Source of the DNA: Pseudomonadota bacterium
GTDB lineage: Bacteria > Pseudomonadota > Alphaproteobacteria > Rhizobiales > Devosiaceae
DNA length: 6,631 nucleotides
Assembly: GCA_023437755.1 (NCBI GenBank)
Contig: JAEZFJ010000331.1
Span: forward strand, 1 to 6,631
Direction of reading: 5' to 3'
Part shown: positions 1-6,631 of the stretch, piece after piece
How positions within the stretch are numbered: position 1 is the first letter of the stretch
How the letters are laid out: every line of letters begins with the position of its first letter
The notes under the pieces: model-generated
What the model was told of the DNA's origin: nothing
Database searches by the model: none
The model's input: only the letters and a program-made list of their open reading frames with translations
Translations under genes and position numbers: made by a program

Positions 1-574
1 CCACCTGGGTGTAGACCATGGACTTGCCGGCATTCTCTCCGGTGTCGATGCTGACCTCGGCCCGGTCGCGATAGGTCACCAGCCAAACCATGGCGTCCTC
101 GAGCGTGGGGGCGGGCGGGATGGTCACCTTGAGCATGTTGCCGTCGCCCACCAGCGCCAGCTCCAGCGACAGCGGCAGGCTGGCGCCGTCCACGGCTCCA
201 TGCACCTCGTTGCGGCGCGAGCCGACCACGCCCTTGGCGCCGTTGATCACCATTTGCGGGGTGAAGATGCGCGACGAGTTCCAGCTCTTGGCATAGGCGC
301 GCTGGCGATCGGAAAATTCCGGGCTGCCGAAGGTGTCGGTCCAGCCCACATAGTCCCAGTAGTCCACGTGGTAGGCGAGCGCCACCACGTCATCATCCTC
401 AGCCAGGCTGGTCAGCAGCGCATCGGCTGGCGGGCACTGCGCGCATCCCTGGCTGGTGAACAGTTCCACCACCGCCTTCGGACGCACGCGCAGTTCTTCT
501 GCCGCTGCAGGTAGGCACAGGGCCAGGACGGCCGAAGCCGCCACTGCGGCCGCAAGGGAAAGTCGCATAGTCAT
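1..574 (-). CDS. DUF1223 family secreted thioredoxin-like protein, partial (C-terminus beyond the window edge)
   Basis: Translating the minus strand from the ATG at 574-572 gives 191 residues with no stop before the window edge; the family is usually about 230-250 residues, so the C-terminus is missing. Residues 1-25 look like a Sec signal peptide (MTMRLSLAAAV, hydrophobic core, cleavage near LPAAA/EE), so the product should be periplasmic. The mature start carries VELFTSQGCAQCPPAD with a CxxC pair at C44 and C47, followed by HVDYWDYVGW (69-78) and TPQMVING (105-112). These are the hallmark motifs of DUF1223, a thioredoxin-fold family of unknown function. A second ATG lies two codons in, and an in-frame GTG at 580-578 has a GGGGCAGG sequence about 9 bases upstream, so the exact start is uncertain by a few codons. 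It follows acnA on the same strand after a 178-base gap that contains a terminator, so it probably has its own promoter. A TTGACT (616-611) could be a -35 box but I see no convincing -10. Redox activity is inferred from the CxxC, not shown. Confidence 0.9.
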   Translation of the reverse strand, partial: MTMRLSLAAAVAASAVLALCLPAAAEELRVRPKAVVELFTSQGCAQCPPADALLTSLAEDDDVVALAYHVDYWDYVGWTDTFGSPEFSDRQRAYAKSWNSSRIFTPQMVINGAKGVVGSRRNEVHGAVDGASLPLSLELALVGDGNMLKVTIPPAPTLEDAMVWLVTYRDRAEVSIDTGENAGKSMVYTQV

Positions 575-696
575 GGGCACGGTTGTAAGCCTGCCCCATC
601 GCCCGCTGCTAGTCAAAAGCGGGTGACACGATGCGGATGTCCCTGTGCCCGCGACCCCGTCCTTCACAGGCTCAGGTCGCCGATTCCCTTGGCCCC

Positions 697-728
697 AACA
701 AAAATGGCGGCCCCGCAGGACCGCCATT
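697..728 (-). terminator. Intrinsic terminator downstream of acnA
   Basis: Read on the minus strand, AATGGCGG (728-721) pairs perfectly with CCGCCATT (710-703). The inner TCC/GGG can add three more pairs around a TGCG tetraloop. The 3' side runs straight into TTTTTGTT. This is a classic stem plus U-tract, starting 24 bases after the acnA stop codon. It should end acnA transcripts and separate acnA from the DUF1223 gene. Confidence 0.88.
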
Positions 729-752
729 CGATGTCGGAAATGTAAGCGATGC

Positions 753-3423
<2,671 letters not shown>

Positions 3424-3429
3424 GGTGCT

Positions 3430-3493
3430 CCGCCCTTTTTTCTGTGGGCGGCGCCGGGGATCGTGCGGCCCGAAAGCCGCTGCTGGCGCCGCC
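3430..3493 (-). promoter_or_regulatory. acnA 5' leader with two mutually exclusive hairpins
   Basis: In the acnA transcript, GGCGGCGCC (3493-3485) can pair over nine bases with GGCGCCGCC (3455-3447), enclosing a smaller stem GCGGC/GCCGC (3480-3476 with 3469-3465). The 3' part of the second arm, CCGCCC (3451-3446), can instead pair over six G-C pairs with GGGCGG (3435-3430). GGGCGG overlaps the ribosome binding site GGCGGAG just upstream of the GTG start. One fold leaves the ribosome binding site free and the other covers it. The pairings are visible in the sequence; that they regulate anything is inference. GC-rich DNA makes some chance pairing likely. Confidence 0.4.
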
Positions 3494-3521
3494 TATCCTG
3501 GAATGAGTCCAATCTAGACGG

Positions 3522-3551
3522 CTTATAGTGAAACAAGATTGGTCTTGCCAG
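3522..3551 (-). promoter_or_regulatory. Candidate acnA promoter (-35/-10)
   Basis: On the minus strand, CTGGCA (3551-3546) and TATAAG (3527-3522) are separated by 18 bases. They match the sigma-70 consensus at 4/6 and 5/6. Transcription would begin near 3515, giving an acnA leader of about 90 bases that includes the hairpins at 3430-3493. Confidence 0.45.
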
Positions 3552-3582
3552 TCTCGCCACAGCTTCAATACGAGAAGGGGTC
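3524..3582 (+). promoter_or_regulatory. Candidate ccm operon -10 and ccmA ribosome binding site
   Basis: TATAGT at 3524-3529 is a 5/6 match to a -10 box on the plus strand and overlaps the acnA -10 on the other strand. I see no good -35 at the usual spacing (3500-3507 is poor), so the promoter call is weak. The purine-rich GAGAAGGGG at 3572-3580, two bases before the ATG, supports the ccmA start at 3583. Confidence 0.3.
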
Positions 3583-4194
3583 ATGACCCAAGGGCAAGTC
3601 CGGCCATATCTGCGCACCACGGCGCTCGCCTGCGGGCGCGGCGGCATGCCCCTCGTCGCCGGGCTCGACCTCACCGTCGAAGCGGGACGGTGCCTCGTCC
3701 TCCGCGGTCCCAACGGCGCCGGCAAGTCGACACTGTTGCTGACCCTGGCCGGGCTCGTGGCTCCCCTCGCCGGCACGGTCGAAATCGAAACCGAGGACGG
3801 CATCCACCTCGTCAGCCATCGCAACGCCGTCAAGCCGCGCCTGACGGTGCGCGAAAACCTCGACTTCTGGGCCGGTATGAACGGCCACACCGGCACCGCG
3901 CCCGCCGCTGCGCTGGAGCGGGTCGGGCTCGGCCCGATCAGCCATCTCGATGCCGGCTACCTTTCCGCCGGCCAGACCCGCCGCCTCGCCCTTGCGCGCC
4001 TCCTGGTCAGTCGCCGCCCGGTCTGGCTGCTCGACGAGCCCACCGCCGCGCTCGACGCCGAGGGTCATGCCCTTGTCGCCGCCCTGATCGGCGAACACCT
4101 CGCCGGCGATGGCCTTGCGGTCGCCGCCACCCATGATCCCCTCGCGCTCGATCCCGCCACGGTCGACCACCTGACCATCGAGCCGGCCCGATGA
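3583..4194 (+). CDS. ccmA: CcmA, haem exporter ABC ATPase of cytochrome c maturation
   Basis: This 203-residue protein is a single ABC ATPase domain of normal CcmA length (about 200-210). It is the cytoplasmic motor of the CcmAB complex; ATP hydrolysis is needed to release haem-loaded CcmE from CcmC/CcmD. Visible motifs are Walker A GPNGAGKST (42-50), signature LSAGQ (127-131), Walker B VWLLDEP (147-153) with catalytic E152, and the H-loop histidine H184 in AATHD. At the Q-loop position the sequence is VSHRNAVK (77-84), with Arg where E. coli CcmA has Gln; I recall HRNAMK-type sequences as usual in alphaproteobacterial CcmA. The start follows GAGAAGGGG. The gene is first in the operon, and its stop overlaps the ccmB start by four bases (ATGA), implying translational coupling. 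The homologous gene in rhizobia is also called cycV. Confidence 0.95.
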   Translation: MTQGQVRPYLRTTALACGRGGMPLVAGLDLTVEAGRCLVLRGPNGAGKSTLLLTLAGLVAPLAGTVEIETEDGIHLVSHRNAVKPRLTVRENLDFWAGMNGHTGTAPAAALERVGLGPISHLDAGYLSAGQTRRLALARLLVSRRPVWLLDEPTAALDAEGHALVAALIGEHLAGDGLAVAATHDPLALDPATVDHLTIEPAR

Positions 4195-4844
4195 GCGCGT
4201 TCCTGACCCTGCTCCGTCATGAGCTGCGCCAGGTCACGCGCGGCGGCGGCGACGTGCTGACGCTGGTGTTGTTCTTCGTCATTACCGGCGCCATCGTACC
4301 CTTCGCCGTCGGGCCGGACCAGGAACTGCTTGCCCGCATCGCCCCCGGCATCGTTTGGATCGCCGCCTTTCTCGCCATGCTGCTCGGTCTGGACCGTCTC
4401 TTCCGCCCCGACCACGAGGATGGCACCCTCGCCTTGCTGCGCCTCTCCGGCTTGCCTATCGCCGCGGTGGTCGCTGCCAAGATGCTGGTCCACTGGCTGG
4501 TCGCGGCCCTGCCGCTGCTCGTCGCCTCGCCCTTCGTCGCCGTGCTGCTGGCCATGGACGGTTCCATGCTCGTCGGCACCATGCTGTCGCTGCTGGTCGG
4601 CACCCCGGCGCTCGCGGCCTTCGGCGCCGTCGGTGCCGCCGTCACGGTGGGGCTCAGGCGCGGCGGCCTCGTCGCCCCCATCCTGGTTGCACCGCTCTCC
4701 GTACCTGTGCTCATCTTCGGAGCGGGCAGCATCGGTGGCCAGCAGGCGGGCTCCGCCCTGCTCCTGCTTGCGGCATTGAGCCTCACGTCTGTGGCATTCG
4801 CTCCCTTTGCCGCAGCGCTTGCGATAAGTTCGGCCGAGGACTAG
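4191..4844 (+). CDS. ccmB: CcmB, membrane subunit of the haem exporter CcmAB
   Basis: This 217-residue integral membrane protein is of usual CcmB length (about 220). It is the permease partner of CcmA in the inner membrane. Six hydrophobic segments are visible at about 21-40, 49-67, 97-121, 126-154, 160-180 and 187-212. The family-typical features are the N-terminal LLRHELRQVTRGGGD, a charged cytoplasmic stretch LDRLFRPDHEDGTLALL (67-83), and GxxGAAVTVGLRRGG (145-159) between segments 4 and 5. The ATG overlaps the ccmA stop (ATGA), and the gene ends 9 bases before ccmC. Identity rests on these motifs and on its place between ccmA and ccmC. Confidence 0.94.
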   Translation: MSAFLTLLRHELRQVTRGGGDVLTLVLFFVITGAIVPFAVGPDQELLARIAPGIVWIAAFLAMLLGLDRLFRPDHEDGTLALLRLSGLPIAAVVAAKMLVHWLVAALPLLVASPFVAVLLAMDGSMLVGTMLSLLVGTPALAAFGAVGAAVTVGLRRGGLVAPILVAPLSVPVLIFGAGSIGGQQAGSALLLLAALSLTSVAFAPFAAALAISSAED

Positions 4845-4853
4845 AGCCCGCGC

Positions 4854-5627
4854 ATGACGATCGACACCACACCGAAACAGAGCTGGTGGCAGCGCTTCGC
4901 CCACCCCGGCGAGTTCACCCGCATCACCCGTCCGTGGATTCTGCCGCTGGCGGTGCTGACCGCACTGCTGTTCCTGGCTGGGCTGTGGTTCGCCTTCTTC
5001 AACTCCCCGGCCGACTACCAGATGGGCGACACCGTCCGCATCATGTACGTCCACGTGCCCAATGCCTGGCTGTCACAGTTCGTCTATGTGGTGATGTCCG
5101 GGTCGGCCATCGGCACCCTGGTCTGGCGCCACCCCATGGCCGACGTCTCGATGAAGGTTGCCGCGCCCCTTGGCGCCAGCTTCACCGCCCTCGCCCTGTT
5201 CACTGGCTCGCTCTGGGGCCGACCGACCTGGGGCACCTACTGGGAGTGGGACGGGCGGATGACCTCGACGCTCGTGCTCCTGTTCATCTACCTCGGCATC
5301 ATCGCGCTCTGGCGCGCCTTCGACGACCAGTTGCGCGCCGCGCGCGTTGTCGCCGTCTTCACCCTGGTCGGTGCCATCAACATCCCGATCATCAAGTTCT
5401 CGGTCGACTGGTGGAACACCCTCCATCAGCCCGCCAGCGTCTTCCGCCCCGACGGCCCGACCATGCCGCCATCCATTCTCGTGCCGCTGTTCGTGATGTT
5501 CTTCGCCTTCACCGCGCTGTTCGCCGTGCTGCAGCTCAAGGGCATCCACACCGAAATCAAGCGCCGCCGCATTGCAACCATCGAGCGCCAGCTCGTGCTC
5601 GGTGCCGGCAAGGCGGTGGCCTCATGA
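4854..5627 (+). CDS. ccmC: CcmC, haem lyase that transfers haem to CcmE
   Basis: This 257-residue inner-membrane protein belongs to the CcmC/CcmF/CcsA haem-handling superfamily. It binds haem at the periplasmic face and attaches it to the CcmE histidine, forming a CcmC-haem-CcmE complex. Six membrane segments are visible at about 28-49, 72-92, 103-120, 136-153, 163-181 and 206-227. The tryptophan-rich WWD signature is WGRPTWGTYWEWD (121-133). The two periplasmic histidines expected to ligate haem iron are H67 in MYVHVPNAW and H191 in NTLHQPASV. Length matches the family (about 240-260). There is a 9-base gap after ccmB, with only a weak GAGG about 14 bases before the ATG, so translation may depend on ribosomes finishing ccmB. 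The stop overlaps the ccmD start (ATGA). Confidence 0.96.
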   Translation: MTIDTTPKQSWWQRFAHPGEFTRITRPWILPLAVLTALLFLAGLWFAFFNSPADYQMGDTVRIMYVHVPNAWLSQFVYVVMSGSAIGTLVWRHPMADVSMKVAAPLGASFTALALFTGSLWGRPTWGTYWEWDGRMTSTLVLLFIYLGIIALWRAFDDQLRAARVVAVFTLVGAINIPIIKFSVDWWNTLHQPASVFRPDGPTMPPSILVPLFVMFFAFTALFAVLQLKGIHTEIKRRRIATIERQLVLGAGKAVAS

Positions 5628-5782
5628 TCGACCTCGGCCAGCACGCCGCCTTCATCGTCTGGTGCTATCTCGGCGTCGCCACTGTCATCGGCGCCCTCGT
5701 CGTCTGGACGGTCACCTCCGCCCGCCGGGCCGACCGGCGCCTCGCCGAACTCGATCGACTCCGCGGACGGACGCGCGGCTGA
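5624..5782 (+). CDS. ccmD: CcmD, small haem-exporter membrane protein
   Basis: This small protein of 52 residues begins MIDLGQHAAFIVWCYLG. It has one membrane segment (about residues 8-30) followed by a basic, helical C-terminal tail SARRADRRLAELDRLRGR. That architecture and the HAAFIVWCY segment are typical of CcmD (about 45-70 residues). CcmD stabilises the CcmC-haem-CcmE intermediate and helps release holo-CcmE. Its ATG overlaps the end of ccmC (ATGA), and its stop shares one base with the ccmG start (TGATG), so both junctions look translationally coupled. Confidence 0.92.
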   Translation: MIDLGQHAAFIVWCYLGVATVIGALVVWTVTSARRADRRLAELDRLRGRTRG

Positions 5783-6315
5783 TGCGTTATGTCCTCTTCG
5801 CGCTGCCGCTGATCCTGCTCGCCGGTCTGGTCGCCGTCTTCGCCTTCTCGATCGATCGCGACCCGCAACTGATCCGCTCGGTCCTGATCGACAAGCCGGC
5901 GCCCGAGTTCAGCATGACGGCCATTGAGGGGCTTGCCACCCCGAGCTTCGACACCGCCGCCCTCAAGGGCGAGCCCACCGTGGTCAATGTCTGGGCCAGC
6001 TGGTGCATTCCCTGCCGCGCCGAACATCCGCTGCTGGTCGACCTCAAGCGGCAGACCGGCGTGCGCCTCTTCGGCATCAACCAGGCCGACGCCCCCGAAA
6101 ACGCCCGCGCCTTTCTCGAAGAACTCGGGAACCCCTATGACCGCATCGGTGCCGACCGCGACCGCCGCGTCTCCATCGACTGGGGCGTCTACGGCGTCCC
6201 CGAAACCTTCGTCGTCGATGCCGAGGGCATCATCACCTTCAAGCATGTCGGCCCCCTGACCCGCGAAGCCGTGGAAACCGAACTCCTCCCCGCCATCGAA
6301 GCCGCAAGAGGCTGA
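5782..6315 (+). CDS. ccmG: CcmG (DsbE), membrane-anchored periplasmic thioredoxin
   Basis: This 177-residue thioredoxin-fold protein is of normal CcmG length (about 175-200). Residues 3-22 form an N-terminal signal anchor; the rest is periplasmic. The active site is WASWCIPCRAEHP with C75 and C78. The cis-proline motif is YGVPETFVVD (137-146, P140), preceded by the acidic DWGVYG stretch typical of CcmG/DsbE rather than general thioredoxins. CcmG takes electrons from CcdA or DsbD and reduces the CXXCH cysteines of apocytochrome c, directly or through CcmH, before haem attachment. The ATG at 5782 overlaps the ccmD stop by one base. The frame is open further upstream, but that extension is ccmD/ccmC sequence read out of frame. 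This is the last gene of the operon. No clear U-tract terminator follows. Confidence 0.95.
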   Translation: MRYVLFALPLILLAGLVAVFAFSIDRDPQLIRSVLIDKPAPEFSMTAIEGLATPSFDTAALKGEPTVVNVWASWCIPCRAEHPLLVDLKRQTGVRLFGINQADAPENARAFLEELGNPYDRIGADRDRRVSIDWGVYGVPETFVVDAEGIITFKHVGPLTREAVETELLPAIEAARG

Positions 6316-6346
6316 GTGCTCCCCCGTAAACCTCGATCTCTCCTCC

Positions 6347-6380
6347 ACCCTCCCCCCTGCAAGGAGGGTAAGGGAGAGGG
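6347..6380 (+). repeat. Palindromic intergenic repeat, unit 1 (divergent)
   Basis: ACCCTCC (6347-6353) and GGAGGGT (6363-6369) form a 7-base inverted pair, followed by AAGGGAGAGGG. This resembles units 2 and 3 (palindromic CCTCC/GGAGG core followed by a G-rich tail) but is shorter and less exact. It lies in the same orientation as unit 3. Confidence 0.6.
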
Positions 6381-6400
6381 TGCCGCGAAACGCGGCTCCC
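6378..6400. repeat. Perfect GC hairpin between repeat units
   Basis: GCCGCG (6382-6387) and CGCGGC (6391-6396) pair perfectly around an AAA loop. Flanking GGG/CCC (6378-6380 with 6398-6400) extends the stem across one T-T mismatch. No U-tract follows on either strand, so it is not a standard intrinsic terminator. It could still protect the 3' end of the ccm mRNA. Confidence 0.55.
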
Positions 6401-6407
6401 GAGGAAG

Positions 6408-6444
6408 AACCCCCACCCATCCTCCCCCGCAGGCGGGGGAGGGG
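6408..6444 (-). repeat. Palindromic intergenic repeat, unit 2 (REP-like)
   Basis: CCTCCCCCGC (6421-6430) and GCGGGGGAGG (6433-6442) are perfect 10-base inverted arms with a 2-base AG centre. The left flank AACCCCCACCCAT (6408-6420) is the complement of the tail that follows unit 3, so this unit has the opposite orientation. Confidence 0.85.
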
Positions 6445-6487
6445 CTGCATCGCGCTTGCCCCAGCCCCTCCACACCCCCGATCGGTC

Positions 6488-6522
6488 CCTCCCCCGCTTG
6501 CGGGGGAGGCTAGGTGGGGGTT
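6488..6522 (+). repeat. Palindromic intergenic repeat, unit 3 (REP-like)
   Basis: CCTCCCCCGC (6488-6497) and GCGGGGGAGG (6500-6509) repeat the arms of unit 2 exactly around a TT centre. The tail CTAGGTGGGGGTT follows. The right arm plus tail (6500-6522) is an inverted copy of 6408-6430 at 21 of 23 positions. This is a mobile palindromic repeat of the type scattered between genes in Hyphomicrobiales. Confidence 0.87.
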
Positions 6523-6523
6523 G

Positions 6524-6631
6524 AAAGAATCTATCCCGCTTATGTACCGTCTTGTTTTGTGAAGTTGGCGCGGGGTGTCCTGAGGCGATGATCGCGTTGA
6601 GGATGACGATGAGCTTTCGCATGACGGCCAC
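6524..6631 (-). mobile_element. IS110/IS1111-family transposase, extreme C-terminal end (partial)
   Basis: From the right edge inward, the minus strand reads VAVMRKLIVILNAIIASG and then HPAPTSQNKTVHKRDRF. The segment AVMRKLIVILNAI is the well-known C-terminal signature of IS110-family transposases (Transposase_20 domain, serine-recombinase-like C-terminal half). The rest of the protein lies outside the window. There is no stop codon close after the signature: the frame stays open through all three palindromic repeats to a TGA at 6241-6239, inside the 3' end of ccmG on the other strand. The transposase end is therefore either fused to host repeat sequence or truncated, and the true element boundary (roughly 6524-6560) cannot be placed. 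IS110 elements usually lack terminal inverted repeats and target duplications. I cannot tell whether the copy is intact. Confidence 0.68.

Noticed and set aside
4065..5054. Minus-strand open frame (329 codons) opposite ccmA-ccmC
   Set aside because: Low-complexity Gln/Gly/Asp/Glu composition, antisense to three recognised genes, and no plausible ribosome binding site or domain.
5572..5781. N-terminal extension of ccmG from an ATG at 5572
   Set aside because: The extra 70 residues are Arg/Pro-rich sequence read out of frame through ccmC and ccmD. The start at 5782 gives a proper signal anchor and the usual length.
6378..6400. Intrinsic terminator of the ccm operon
   Set aside because: The hairpin is strong but no U-tract follows on the plus strand, so it is listed as a hairpin only.
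6347..6522. CRISPR array
   Set aside because: The units are palindromes in mixed orientation with irregular spacing and only two close copies, which does not fit direct repeats with even spacers.
6316..6562. Small plus-strand open frames of 60-65 codons after ccmG
   Set aside because: They translate the repeat units into Pro/Arg/Gly-rich low-complexity peptides, lack ribosome binding sites and end at arbitrary points.

Overview
The window is GC-rich and densely coding. Gene content and order point to an alphaproteobacterium, probably order Hyphomicrobiales (Devosia-like or a relative). The evidence is the ccmA-B-C-D-G order, a divergently oriented acnA next to it, a DUF1223 gene downstream of acnA, and GC-rich palindromic intergenic repeats of the kind common in that order. 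The genus assignment is inference.

Layout, left to right. At 1-574 (minus) lies the N-terminal part of a secreted DUF1223 protein, cut by the window edge. At 697-728 there is a strong intrinsic terminator for the minus strand. At 753-3423 (minus) lies acnA (aconitate hydratase A), read from a GTG start but broken by one frameshift near 2025. Restoring two bases gives a family-length 890-residue protein with all three Fe-S cysteines correctly spaced, so this is either a sequence error or a very recent mutation. At 3424-3582 a divergent control region serves acnA (minus) and the ccm operon (plus). It holds a plausible acnA promoter and an acnA leader able to form two mutually exclusive hairpins, one of which hides the ribosome binding site.

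At 3583-6315 (plus) lies the tightly packed ccmABCDG operon (start/stop overlaps or a 9-base gap). CcmA and CcmB form the ABC transporter that drives release of haem-loaded CcmE. CcmC with CcmD loads haem onto CcmE. CcmG is the membrane-anchored thioredoxin that reduces apocytochrome c. CcmE, CcmF, CcmH and CcmI are not in this window and should be encoded elsewhere.

At 6316-6631 there is no host gene. This end holds three palindromic repeat units, a separate perfect hairpin, and then the last codons (minus strand) of an IS110/IS1111-type transposase entering from beyond the right edge. An IS110-type end next to REP-like palindromes is notable because members of this family are known to insert into such repeats. 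I see no RNA gene, CRISPR array or obviously new multi-gene system. The most interesting items are the acnA frameshift, the acnA leader structure and the repeat/IS110 junction.
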